A DNA stretch of 64,000 bases from CAVVFX01 sp963777595 (GTDB lineage: Bacteria; Acidobacteriota; Terriglobia; Bryobacterales; Bryobacteraceae), in NCBI GenBank assembly GCA_963777595.1, contig CAVZRE010000051.1, forward strand, positions 43,531 through 107,530, in the 5' to 3' direction. A program made the position numbers and the translations under genes. Under the pieces are notes generated by a model. That model was not told where the DNA came from and made no database searches. It saw only the letters and a program-made list of their open reading frames with translations. This document shows positions 1 through 9,593 of this stretch, one piece after another (within the stretch, counting starts at the first letter, position 1; every line of letters begins with the position of its first letter).

Positions 1-2758
1 TATCTCGACGGCGCGTTCATCACTGAAATGCAACTGGGGGGAACGATGATCCAACCGAATGTGGACGCCCTCCAGGAATTTAACGTGGAGAGTTCGAATG
101 TCGCGGCCGAGTACGGACACACGCCGAATGTGGTGAACGTTGCGCTGAAGAGCGGCACGAATCAGCTTCACGGGACAGTGTTTGAGTTTTTACGGAATTC
201 GGCATTCGATGCCCGCAATTTCTTTTACAAGCCGCCAGTGGGATCCACTCAGGGCATAGAACCGCTGCGCCGCAATCAATACGGTTTTGCGGTCGGAGGG
301 CCGATTCGCAAGGATAAAACATTTTTTTTCGCGGATCTGGAACGTACCGGCCTTCTACAAGGCGTCGATTTCAACAACATAGTGCCCAGTGTGGCGGAGC
401 GCGGGGGTAACTTCAGCCAATTGCTACAAGGGAGTAAGCCGACGGTCCTACGCAATCCCGCCAACAACTATCAACCGTTTCCCGGAAACATTGTTCCCGT
501 CAAACCTGATCTCGCCGCAGGCGCAGTTTTTCCTGCAATACATGCCGCTGCCGAATACGGTGCAGGGAGCCACGAACTATTCGGCGGAGACGAACAACCT
601 TTTGGAGCATCAGATCCGCGCGGACATGCGAATCGACCAGCAATTCTCCAGTTCGACAACCTTGATGGGACATTACTCCATTAATAATAATGATGAGCAG
701 GATCCCAATCAGTACCCGACGTTGGGCTTTTATCCACTGCATAGCCGCGCGCAGAACGCGACGATATCGCTGGTCCACATTTTCAGCCCGAAATGGATCA
801 ATAGCACCCGCGTCTCGTACTACCGGGATTACTTCTATTTCGCGGGTGCTCTTCAAGGCACCAATGTCGATCAGGAGGCCGGCGTCCAGGGCTTCAATAA
901 CACGACTTCAGTCTACGGATTCCCGGAGATCACCATTACCGGCTACTCGAATTACACCGGCGGTCCCTTCGACCAGCGACCCAAGCAGAACCGAATTCGG
1001 GACTGGCAGTATGCCGACGACGTCAGCTACTCGAGCGGCAAGCATAGCATCAAATTGGGCATCGATTGGATCCACGACGATGCGGGCTTCATCAATGGCT
1101 CGGCCGCAGTCGGCATCTTTAATTTCCTCGGCACTTACTCGGGCGATGGCTTTGCGGACTTTCTCCTCGGCTATCCCAATAACGTGACGCGCGACTATTT
1201 CAAACAGCTCAACGGCGACTGGGCTAATTTCCCAGGATTTTATGCGCAGGACAACTATCGCGTTACGCAGAACCTGACCCTGAATCTCGGGCTCCGGGTG
1301 GAATTGAATGGCTTCTACAATGGCATCCGCGGTCAGAAAAGCGCCTTTGATTATTCCACCGGCAAACTGATCATTCCCTCGACGATCGATCCCAACGTTC
1401 AGCTGCTGACCTCGTCGCTAATGCAACTCTTCGCCGACCGGATTGAATACACGAAACAGGTGGGGCTTCCCAGCTCCATCCAGTCGACCCAGGTGAATTG
1501 GGGTCCTCGTGTCGGGCTGGCATGGCGTCCCGCGGGTAGATCGAAATTTGTGGTCCGCAGCGCCTTCGGGACATTTTACGCGTTTCCTGACAGCAATACG
1601 ATCAACAACACGGTTGCCACGGTTCCTTTCATTGCCGCCACCACGGTTTTCAACGACTCGCCTCCCACCATTCCTTCGCGTACGTTCGGCAACTTCTTCG
1701 AAGGGCAGCCGAATGTCGCGGCAAACCCCAATCCAGGTCAGCCCTGCCCGTTTGGTTTTGTGGCAATTTCCTGCGCGACGCCGAACGTCGATACCGGCGC
1801 TGTCGTCGAACGCAGCGAGGCAGTCTACGAGTGGAATTTCGCGCTGCAGTATCAGCTTTCAAAGAACTCGTCCCTGGACGTGGCCTATGTCGGCAATCGA
1901 ACCACTCACTTGAATCAGAATATTTCTACCAACGATCCTCCTCCCGGTCCGGGCGCGGTGCAGACCCGCCGGCTCTATCCACAATGGGGAACGTTTACGT
2001 ATTCTGATTTCGGAGGCGATGCCTACTACGACGCACTACAGGCCAAGTATGAGGTCCGGGACTGGCACGGGTTGACGACTCTGGTCTCCTGGTCTTATTC
2101 AAAATGCATCGATACCGGGACCGAGCAAGAGGGAACAACTCTAGCGCTACTATCGTCCTATCGCGCGCCCTGCGATTACGATTTGCGCCAGGCAATTGCC
2201 GGCAGCTTCAGCTACGCGCTGCCGTTCGGTCATGGGAAGCAGTTCCTGACCAATGCGCATGGAGTCGTCAACCAGCTGCTGGGCGGCTGGGAAATGACCG
2301 GGATCGTGACCCTCCGGACCGGGCTACCCTTCACGCCCGTAATCAACGGCGATAATGCCAACACCGGCGTCAGCAATCAGCCGCCGGTCGTAATCGGCGC
2401 TCCCACCTATGTCGGCTCCCCTTCCTGCTGGTTTTATGTGGCGGCGAATCCATCTTGCGTGGCTCAGGCCCCTAATGCCACCAGCTCATTTGCCGTGCCC
2501 GCCCAGTACACCTATGGCGACGGCGCCCGAAATATCCTCCGGGCCAACGGATTGAAGCAAGTCGACTTCACCTTGATGAAGTTTTTCCCGATTACCGAGA
2601 AGAGATATTTCGAGTTCCGGGCCGAGATGTTCAATATCCTGAATCACCCGACTTTCACCGCCCCGGGCGCGGCGATCAACAGCTCTTCCGGCGGCCAGAT
2701 CAGTTCCACCTTGAATGCCGCCCGCATCATTCAACTCGCGCTGAAATTTCAGTTCTGA
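1..2758 (+). CDS. TonB-dependent receptor (Oar-like), 5' truncated by window edge, one frameshift
   Basis: Outer-membrane beta-barrel importer of the large Oar/CarbopepD_reg-type TonB receptors common in Acidobacteriota; the substrate is unknown. The reading frame is open from base 1, so the N-terminal regulatory-like domain and most of the plug lie outside the window. Visible are the end of the plug (VDALQEFNVESSNVAAEYG), the conserved FEFLRNSAFDARNFF segment, a long barrel and a C-terminus ending in LALKFQF, the usual terminal aromatic signature. One extra base near 496-499 (a CCC run) moves the protein from frame 1 to frame 2. The expected FPGNIVPSNLISPQAQFFL-type join is restored by dropping one base, which points to a sequencing error rather than a true pseudogene. 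Its 3' end overlaps the convergent AraC gene by 10 bases. Confidence 0.88.
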
Positions 2759-3663
2759 CGCGTTCGAAGCTTGCGCGCAGGAGCCTCGGGACCGGCCACT
2801 CCATCCTCCACCGTGAAGATCCGGTTCTCGAATTGCGGATTGATGTAGACGTCCTTACGAATGCCTTCCAGATACTCCCGCCTCCAGGCCGCCGGACTGC
2901 GCCCCTCTGTCGCGGTGAACAGCCGGGTGAAGTGATGAACGGTCTGGAAGCCCACCTGCTCCGCGACATCCTTGAGCGCATAGTCCGAGTATTGAATCAA
3001 TGTTTTGGCCTTCGCGATCCGGTAGCGCTGCAGGTACGTCAAGGGGCGCATGTGCATGGCCGCGTGGAAGTGGAGGCGTAGCGTCCGCTCCGTACAACCC
3101 GCGGACCGGGCAATTTCGCGAATCGTCAAGCGAGTCTGGAAACCGGCGCGAATGCAGCCGAGCGCGCGGCCCAACACTGAATCATGCGGCGCCGTCCCGG
3201 TTTCGTCCGCGGACCCGGCGGATGGCAGCCCGTGCTGATCCTGTCGTAAGTAAAGATAGAGGAGTTCGGTCAGCAGGACGCTGCATAATTCACGATAGAA
3301 GAGCGACTTCTGGTCACCTTCGGCGCGGATTCGTTCGAGCCTCGCGGCCAGCGCAGGTTCGTTCCACTGCAGCACTGTGGCGGCGCGACGCAAACGCCGC
3401 AGCAGACTTCCGGGACGGACGCGAAACTTTACATCCAATGTACGCACTAATGATTCCGCGCGAAATCCGTGCGTCTCGCCCGAACGAATGAGAAACAGTT
3501 CGCCGCCGCGAACCGGAAAGAGTTGGTCGCCGACGGTAAACTCCCCTTTCCCGTCCAGGAAAAGAATCATTTGTAGATAATTGTGATCGTGCAGACGTAG
3601 AACCCATCCCGGACCATAATCGTAGCGAGCAATCCACAACACATCCACAAGCAGACCAGCCAT
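2749..3663 (-). CDS. AraC-family transcriptional regulator with N-terminal cupin
   Basis: Predicted DNA-binding regulator of about 304 residues. The N-terminal half is a cupin-like sensor (LHDHNYLQMILFLDGKGEF, then GELFLIRSGETHGF). The C-terminal roughly 100 residues hold the double helix-turn-helix of AraC proteins (LTIREIARSAGCTERTLRLHF, followed by DVAEQVGFQTVHHFTRLF). The frame stays open upstream to 3774, but that extension is Cys/Arg-rich and unconserved in look and would overlap the divergent receptor gene, so the ATG at 3663 was chosen; no clear Shine-Dalgarno precedes it. It is divergent from the large TonB receptor at 3766 across a 102-base gap with a palindrome, so it plausibly senses a sugar and controls that receptor (inference). 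Confidence 0.85.
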   Translation of the reverse strand: MAGLLVDVLWIARYDYGPGWVLRLHDHNYLQMILFLDGKGEFTVGDQLFPVRGGELFLIRSGETHGFRAESLVRTLDVKFRVRPGSLLRRLRRAATVLQWNEPALAARLERIRAEGDQKSLFYRELCSVLLTELLYLYLRQDQHGLPSAGSADETGTAPHDSVLGRALGCIRAGFQTRLTIREIARSAGCTERTLRLHFHAAMHMRPLTYLQRYRIAKAKTLIQYSDYALKDVAEQVGFQTVHHFTRLFTATEGRSPAAWRREYLEGIRKDVYINPQFENRIFTVEDGVAGPEAPARKLRTRQN

Positions 3664-3715
3664 GCCATAATTGTATCGATTTTTCCGTTTTAGACAAAAA
3701 GATTGCTGACCTGTG

Positions 3716-3729
3716 ACTCGACATCGAGT
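3716..3729. promoter_or_regulatory. Palindromic operator candidate between araC-type regulator and TonB receptor
   Basis: ACTCGA and TCGAGT form a perfect 6-bp inverted repeat around a central CA. The site sits in the 102-base divergent intergenic region, 37 bases before the GTG of the receptor and 53 bases from the regulator start. Its position suits an operator. AraC proteins more often bind direct repeats, so the binder is uncertain. Confidence 0.35.
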
Positions 3730-3765
3730 ACCGCAAGGGCATAACCTGAAAACCAAGAGGTTAGT

Positions 3766-6700
3766 GTGTTTCAATCCACGTTGAGATTTACATTACTTGC
3801 GGCGGTGTTAGCCGTGTGCGTTTCACCAGTTTCTGCCCAGACCATGTTCGGCCGGATCTCCGGTACCGTCACCGATCCTTCCGGAGCAGCCATTCCAGGC
3901 GCCAAAGTCGTGGTTACTAATGCGGATACGCAGGCTACGCGTACCGAGATGACCAACGAGCAGGGATTCTACGTCGTCGAGAATCTCGCCATCGGACCGT
4001 ACTCCGTCACGGCCGATCACCCGGGCTTCAAACGTTCCCAACAGACAGCCACTTCCGTGGTCGCGGACGGCAGGCTCACGGTCGATCTGCGGCTGCAAAT
4101 CGGTGATGCTTCCCAGACCGTGGAAGTGATTGCCGAAAGCGCATCGCTCAACAGCGTCTCGGCTGAAGTGTCGCAGGTAGTCGACAGGAAACAGGTTGAC
4201 AACCTGCCGTTGAATGGGCGCAGCTATATGGAACTGCTCACGCTCGTCCCCGGCGCGGTGATTACCAATCCCGATCAGTTCAGCGTGCTGACCTCGCTGA
4301 GCGCCACCAATCAGTCCGTAAACGGGCACCGCACCAATTCCAACAACATGACCGTCGACGGCATGGTCAATCTGGATGGTGGCGCGAATGGCAGCCTGAT
4401 CAACAACATCAGCCCCGATTTCACGCAGGAGGTCAAGATCCAGACCTCCAACTTCTCGGCGCAGTATGGCCGGTCGGCAGGCGTGGCGTTCAACCTGGTT
4501 ACGAAGAACGGCACGAACGACTTTCACGGCGCGGCGTTTGAATACTTCCGCAACGACGCCCTCGACGCTCGAAATTACTTCTCGCCGACCAATACAGAGC
4601 TTCGCTTCAACGATTTCGGGTACAACCTCGGCGGCCCCATCAAGAAGAACAAACTCTTTTTCTTCGCCGGCGAAGAGTGGAAGCGGTTACGGCAACAGGC
4701 TGCGCCCATCCGCGTTACCCTACCCACTACCGCGGAATTGCAAGGCAACTTCGTCGGCACCGGCAAGACCATCGATGAACCCGGGACCAAGACTCCTTAC
4801 CCCGGCGATATCGTTCCTGCGTCGGCAATCACCCCGGACGGCAGGGCCATCGCAAACATCTACACCTACGCTACGTCGCAGGCGGCGACCTTTACGAACA
4901 CCCCGATCACCAACAACGCGATCTTCGAAGTACCTAATCCCCTTAATTATCGCGAAGACCTCGGCCGCATCGATTACCGAATCAACGACAAACACACGCT
5001 CTACTTCCGCTTTGTAGACGATTCGAACAACATCTATCTCGCCTACGGTCCGGGCAGCGTCAGTTCCTCCTATCTCCCGGTAGTACCTGAGAACCGTAAT
5101 CGTCCGGCCAGAAGCGCGTTGCTCTCCGAAACCTGGCTATTCTCGCCCACCGTGGTGAACGAAATCCATTTTGGCGCGAGTTGGAATGGACAGCGCTATC
5201 AGAATCTTGGCGACAGTTGGCAGCGCAGCACGCAGGGATTTACCTTCCAGCGCGTCTACAATTCGGTGGGAACGTACGCCTCCGGAATTCCCGATGTAAC
5301 CGTACAGAACTTCGAACAATGGAAAGGTCCGGACCAGACTCTTACATCCCCGATCACCAACATCGACTTGAGCGATAGCGTCTCCATCGTTCGCGGCGAG
5401 CACTCCATTCGCTTCGGCGCTTCGCTCACGCGTTACCGCAAGGACCAGAATGGCCGCTCCAACTACGACGGCAACATCGCGTTCAATTCGAGCAGTACTT
5501 CCAACACCACCGGCTATGCGCTCGCCGACGCGTTGCTCGGCAACTTCTATACCTATACCGAAGCCGCTTACGATCCCATGGGTCACTATCGCTACACCGA
5601 ACCGGGCGCATTCGTCGACGATTCCTGGCACGTTTCGCGCAAGCTGACCGTGAATCTCGGCCTGCGCTACGAATACATGATGCCGTTGTACTCGACGGTG
5701 GACAACCTGGCAAACTTCGTGCCGTCGCTCTACAACCCCGCGACGGCCGTAACCGTGAACTCATCCGGCGTCGTGGTGGCAGGTTCCGGCAATATCTACG
5801 ACGGGCTACAGCGCGTCGGCAGCGGCGTCAATCCTGCCCAGGCCTACCTGGTGCCGAATGCGACCAACCCGGCGATCCTGGCGGTGCCGGACGGTGCTCC
5901 GCGCGGCATGTACAACGGTCAAAACACGTGGCAGCCTCGCGTCGGCTTCGCCTACAACGTAGCCGATAAAACCGTCATCCGCGGCGGATTCGGCATGTTC
6001 TACGACCGGATCCAGGGCAACCCCACCATGTACACGCTGAATAATCCGCCCTACGTGGGAAGCGTCGCGTACCAGAGCGGCAGCCTCTCGAACATCACCG
6101 GTGGCGCGACCGTCAACGCTCCTTGGGGCACTATCCAAACTATGGATCCGAACCTCAGAACTCCTTATTCCGAGGAGTTCAGCTTCGGTATTCAGCGCGA
6201 GTTGCCCATGCACCTGTTCGCCGAAGTAGACTATGTCGGCAGTTTTGGACGGCACCTGCTCACCGAGCCGGATATCAACCAGCCCAGTTGGGCCGTCCTC
6301 GCCGCGGCATCTTCCAAAGCCAACGAAAACTATCTGCGCCCCTACGCCGGCTACTCCACCATCGAAGAATTCAAGAGCATTGGCACGTCCAACTACCACG
6401 GGCTGCAGGCTCGCCTGGAGCGCCGCTACGCAAGAGTCCAATTCACCACTGCTTACACATTCTCCAAAAACCTGGCCGACACCTCCTCCGACACCGATAA
6501 CAACTACAACGGCTATAACGTTCACGCCGCTTACGGCCCGGCGTATTCTTCCAACGCAGGAGCCTCCATGGACGTGCGCCACACGTTTGTGGGCACGGCA
6601 GTCCTGGAACTCCCCAGCTTGAAAAACTATAACCGCTTCCTTCGCGAGCCGCTAGGCGGTTGGCAGCTCAGCGCCATCATTCACCTGCAGACCGGCTTCT

Positions 6701-7083
6701 ACTACACCGTCACGGGCAGCACGCTGATCGGCACTCGGTCCGCCAATTACATCGGTGGCCCCGGCGTTCTGCCGAATCCCGGCGCGAACGGCTGGTTCAA
6801 TCCGGCGGCCTTCACTGCCGCGGCTCAAGGCGCTTTTGGCACTTCCGGTTTCGGCAACGTGGAAGGTCCCGGCATGCAGATCTACAATCTTTCCGTCTCC
6901 AAATTGTTCAATCTCATCCGGGACGGCAGAGTGAACCTTCGAGTTGGCGTCGATTTCCTGAACGCCTTCAATAACGTCAACTTCGAGTCGCCCGCGACCA
7001 CCGTCACCAGCAGCGGTTTCGGCACCATTTCCTCGGCCTACCCCCCGCGCAATATCCAATTAAAGCTAAAATTGCAATTCTAG
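3766..7083 (+). CDS. TonB-dependent receptor (Oar-like), full length
   Basis: Complete 1105-residue outer-membrane receptor. A signal peptide ends near VSPVSA|QT. Residues about 28-115 form a carboxypeptidase-regulatory-like beta-sandwich (GRISGTVTDPSGAAIPGAKV). The plug starts with VDNLPLNGRSYMELLTLVPG, and a long barrel ends in NIQLKLKLQF. It starts at a GTG with a good AAGAGG ribosome site 5 bases upstream; no ATG start is available near the signal peptide. It would use TonB/ExbBD energy to bring an unknown, probably plant- or microbe-derived, oligomer into the periplasm. It is divergent from an AraC-type regulator and followed after 2 bases by a cupin gene, so both may be controlled together. 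The frame is intact throughout, in contrast to the other two receptors in the window. Confidence 0.93.
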   Translation: MFQSTLRFTLLAAVLAVCVSPVSAQTMFGRISGTVTDPSGAAIPGAKVVVTNADTQATRTEMTNEQGFYVVENLAIGPYSVTADHPGFKRSQQTATSVVADGRLTVDLRLQIGDASQTVEVIAESASLNSVSAEVSQVVDRKQVDNLPLNGRSYMELLTLVPGAVITNPDQFSVLTSLSATNQSVNGHRTNSNNMTVDGMVNLDGGANGSLINNISPDFTQEVKIQTSNFSAQYGRSAGVAFNLVTKNGTNDFHGAAFEYFRNDALDARNYFSPTNTELRFNDFGYNLGGPIKKNKLFFFAGEEWKRLRQQAAPIRVTLPTTAELQGNFVGTGKTIDEPGTKTPYPGDIVPASAITPDGRAIANIYTYATSQAATFTNTPITNNAIFEVPNPLNYREDLGRIDYRINDKHTLYFRFVDDSNNIYLAYGPGSVSSSYLPVVPENRNRPARSALLSETWLFSPTVVNEIHFGASWNGQRYQNLGDSWQRSTQGFTFQRVYNSVGTYASGIPDVTVQNFEQWKGPDQTLTSPITNIDLSDSVSIVRGEHSIRFGASLTRYRKDQNGRSNYDGNIAFNSSSTSNTTGYALADALLGNFYTYTEAAYDPMGHYRYTEPGAFVDDSWHVSRKLTVNLGLRYEYMMPLYSTVDNLANFVPSLYNPATAVTVNSSGVVVAGSGNIYDGLQRVGSGVNPAQAYLVPNATNPAILAVPDGAPRGMYNGQNTWQPRVGFAYNVADKTVIRGGFGMFYDRIQGNPTMYTLNNPPYVGSVAYQSGSLSNITGGATVNAPWGTIQTMDPNLRTPYSEEFSFGIQRELPMHLFAEVDYVGSFGRHLLTEPDINQPSWAVLAAASSKANENYLRPYAGYSTIEEFKSIGTSNYHGLQARLERRYARVQFTTAYTFSKNLADTSSDTDNNYNGYNVHAAYGPAYSSNAGASMDVRHTFVGTAVLELPSLKNYNRFLREPLGGWQLSAIIHLQTGFYYTVTGSTLIGTRSANYIGGPGVLPNPGANGWFNPAAFTAAAQGAFGTSGFGNVEGPGMQIYNLSVSKLFNLIRDGRVNLRVGVDFLNAFNNVNFESPATTVTSSGFGTISSAYPPRNIQLKLKLQF

Positions 7084-7085
7084 GT

Positions 7086-7430
7086 ATGGGCGAAGCGACG
7101 GTTCTCAATTTCAACGCCACAAAAGGCGATAAGTTCCGTAGGGGGTTCGAGCGGAGGATCCTCTACACGCGCGACTTGATGACCGTAGTACTCGATATTG
7201 ACAACGGCCCCTGGCCGGCGCCGGACCCCTATCATTCGCATCCGCATGAACAGATCACTTATCTGGCAGAAGGCGAGATTCTCTTTTTCGCCGAAGGTCA
7301 GGCGCCGCAACGAATGGCCGCGGGAGATTTGTTCGCCGTACCCTCGGATATCCCGCATTCTATTCAACTGCTCTCGAATCGTGCGCGCCTGGTAGACACC
7401 TTCTCTCCGATCCGCGAAGACTTCTTGTAA
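7086..7430 (+). CDS. Cupin-domain protein
   Basis: Small 114-residue single-domain cupin. The metal-binding motifs are visible as HSHPHEQITYLAEGE (His-x-His-x-x-x-Glu-like) and, about 35 residues on, PSDIPHSI with the last conserved His. The ATG lies 2 bases after the receptor stop codon, with no Shine-Dalgarno of its own, so it is probably translated by coupling with the receptor. Cupins of this size bind or isomerise sugars or act as dioxygenases; the reaction cannot be told from sequence. Context suggests handling of a compound imported by the preceding receptor (inference). Confidence 0.85.
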   Translation: MGEATVLNFNATKGDKFRRGFERRILYTRDLMTVVLDIDNGPWPAPDPYHSHPHEQITYLAEGEILFFAEGQAPQRMAAGDLFAVPSDIPHSIQLLSNRARLVDTFSPIREDFL

Positions 7431-7467
7431 CCAGGCTTCGGTCTATACAGTTCGCGCCTCGACACAG

Positions 7468-8010
7468 CTACCGGTAAGTCTTGTCGTCAACCCGGCTCAA
7501 ATCTACCGCGTCGTTTAGCACCCCGATCGTCACAATAGCGAACGTGAAGACATTGGTGCCGGGCTCCAGATGGCCGCCAAAGGCCTTATCCGGATTCGCC
7601 AAAGTCATGTGTGCGTGAACCGCGCCATTAATGATGTAGCCATTCATGCTGATCAAATCGGCGGGCGCAGTCGGATCCTTCACGTACATATTTTTTGAAG
7701 GGAAGTCGCGATTGCTGACCTGATGAACCTGGTAATTGCGCACCGATCCAGCCCCGGCCAGAATCACCGCATTCTTGATCTTCTCCTGGACCAGCATCTT
7801 CTTGATCCCGTCCAGCAGATCGACGCCGAATTTGAAGCGCAAAATTACGATCCGATCGAATTTGCCCGTGAGGGCATAGACGTCCGGAACCTTATCGCTA
7901 TTCAGTTTGCTATCGCCTTCGGGAGTCGGCGCGGCATTGACGATCTCGTGCCGGGTCTCCTGAGCCGCAAGGATAGAGGAAAAAATGAGGATCGGAAACA
8001 AACGTCTCAT
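7468..8010 (-). CDS. Secreted PCC/DUF296-domain protein
   Basis: 180-residue protein with a short signal peptide (FPILIFSSILAAQ) followed by a PCC (plants and prokaryotes conserved, DUF296) fold. The diagnostic part is visible as NGAVHAHMTLANPD and then GGHLEPGTNVFTFA. Prokaryotic PCC proteins are trimers of unclear function; in plants the domain accompanies AT-hook DNA-binding motifs, but none is present here. Its start codon overlaps the stop of the upstream oxidoreductase as ATGA, so the two are translationally coupled. The signal peptide is unusual for the family and suggests a periplasmic role. Confidence 0.82.
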   Translation of the reverse strand: MRRLFPILIFSSILAAQETRHEIVNAAPTPEGDSKLNSDKVPDVYALTGKFDRIVILRFKFGVDLLDGIKKMLVQEKIKNAVILAGAGSVRNYQVHQVSNRDFPSKNMYVKDPTAPADLISMNGYIINGAVHAHMTLANPDKAFGGHLEPGTNVFTFAIVTIGVLNDAVDLSRVDDKTYR

Positions 8011-9266
8011 TGATTTTGTGCCACTTCCACGCCGCGAGTACTCACATAATATTTAGCGAGCATAAACGACCGTTCCCAAGCTGGCAGCGATTGAGGATCT
8101 TTGGTATACGACAAAAAGCGCCGTGCCACCTGCGCGAAGTGCTCTTCATGACCAACGCGAAATCTCTGCGGGATCACCAGACGCGCCTCATGCTCCTTTT
8201 GCTCGATCGCGAGGCCAGGCCACCGCGTCTGCAGGTCGGCCACCTTCTTCCGTAGCGCGCTAAAAACGCCGGCTCGCGCTTCGGCTCCAGGCACAATGTA
8301 GACTTCCGGCACAAACTTCTCGGCGGCGCCCTGACGGATTTCGGCGCTCGCTTTCGTCCCCCGGAAGGCCGCTTCGTAAGCGTCCCCCGATCCCGCCGGG
8401 GCTTCCCAATTCCAGACAATCTCGAGCTTCACATGCACGCCCCGCAGAGTGTAGTGGACGGAATTGTTGCAGTAATAATCCAGGCCGTCCGGAACGTCTG
8501 CCTTGCCGGTAACCAACTCTAGCTGCTCTCGGGATAGCGTCAGTGGCCAGCGCCGCCCGCCGAGCACTTCAATCTCCTGGCGATAATCGAAAACCTGATC
8601 GGGAAGCAGCGTCCACTGCACCAGATCGACCACATGCGTGCCGACGTCCGCCAGACCTTCACCGATTTCCGCCACGTCGAAAAACCACGGTGGCCGTCGC
8701 AACGGCAACCCCGCGACCACCTTCATAATGTGATGAATGCTCGTGGCAACTACCCCGGGCGCCTCCGCGTCGCCGGGAACGGGCTCGCCAAAAATATCGG
8801 GTGTGTTGACCAGTTCGCGCTGCAGCTGCGAAGTCACCTCATAGCGCTCAGTCATGATGTCGTAGGCCACCACCTTCTTCGAGGCAGCGACGTCGAGCGC
8901 CTGTTCCAGGTTCGGTAGATCGCTCGATGAGATGATCCAGGGTTTGTCGGCCAGCACGTTCAGACCGGCCTCAATCGCCGGAATCATCCTGTCGATTTTG
9001 CCGCGATTGCGACCCGTGTATACGACGATGTCGCCCGCCCGATCCCGCAGCATCTCGCCCAGCGAATACGGCGTACAGTGAATGTCCAACTCCCAATTCG
9101 TCGGATTGACAGCCCGCGAGTTGAAGAGAGAAACACGATTCAAATAGTCCAGCAACTCGGGACCGAGCGGAGCGTACACCGAGGCCCGTGAGGCAAGCTC
9201 GGGATACATCTCCTTTTGCAGCAGCGTGGCATGAAAGTGCCCAGGATCCAGAACGATCAGTCGCAT
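8007..9266 (-). CDS. Gfo/Idh/MocA-family oxidoreductase
   Basis: 419-residue NAD(P)-dependent sugar oxidoreductase-like protein. The N-terminal Rossmann region carries the family lysine in VLADKPWII (equivalent to the EKP motif), and the C-terminal alpha/beta domain has the typical GEGLADVGTHVVDLVQW segment. The frame remains open upstream to 9557, but the extra residues look random; the ATG at 9266, giving MRLIVLDPGHFHATLLQKEM, fits the family start. A classic glycine-rich GxGxxG is absent (DPGHFH instead), a feature of one Gfo/Idh branch in Acidobacteria and Planctomycetes. It is coupled by an ATGA overlap to the DUF296 gene. The substrate is unknown. Confidence 0.85.
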   Translation of the reverse strand: MRLIVLDPGHFHATLLQKEMYPELASRASVYAPLGPELLDYLNRVSLFNSRAVNPTNWELDIHCTPYSLGEMLRDRAGDIVVYTGRNRGKIDRMIPAIEAGLNVLADKPWIISSSDLPNLEQALDVAASKKVVAYDIMTERYEVTSQLQRELVNTPDIFGEPVPGDAEAPGVVATSIHHIMKVVAGLPLRRPPWFFDVAEIGEGLADVGTHVVDLVQWTLLPDQVFDYRQEIEVLGGRRWPLTLSREQLELVTGKADVPDGLDYYCNNSVHYTLRGVHVKLEIVWNWEAPAGSGDAYEAAFRGTKASAEIRQGAAEKFVPEVYIVPGAEARAGVFSALRKKVADLQTRWPGLAIEQKEHEARLVIPQRFRVGHEEHFAQVARRFLSYTKDPQSLPAWERSFMLAKYYVSTRGVEVAQNQ

Positions 9267-9593
9267 CAGTACAAGTGTAGCGGCCCAAAGAGGACACGGT
9301 CGTGGAGGACGGCACCCTGAGCACGCCGGGCGTTGGTGCCATCCGGATATCCGCCCCGGAGCCCGGTAATCCGGGAGGCGTCCCAACCGCAGCGGAGTTG
9401 AATGTGCAATCGGCTCAAAATAGCAAAATACAATTGCACGAAGGCCCATCGCCATGTTCCAATACGCTTTGCTCACCACTGCAAAAGTCTTCTCGGAGCG
9501 GGTTGTCATTGCTCTTGGAATCGCTATTCGTGCTTTCGAGGACTTCTTTGTTGCCACTATGGATTCAGCCGTGAGAAGTAGCGAGGCGTTCGC
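9267..9593. other. Divergent intergenic region with a 7-bp inverted repeat
   Basis: This 327-base stretch lies between the divergent oxidoreductase and nucleobase permease genes and holds no credible gene. It contains GTGCAAT (9404-9410) and ATTGCAC (9433-9439), a perfect inverted repeat with a 22-base AT-rich spacer, which could be an operator serving both genes. A weak TTGTCA/TATTCG pair about 16 bases apart lies nearer the permease but is not convincing. Nothing else is seen. Confidence 0.4.

Noticed and set aside
9267..9557. N-terminal extension of the Gfo/Idh oxidoreductase
   Set aside because: About 97 extra residues look random, whereas MRLIVLDPGHFHATLL matches the normal family start.
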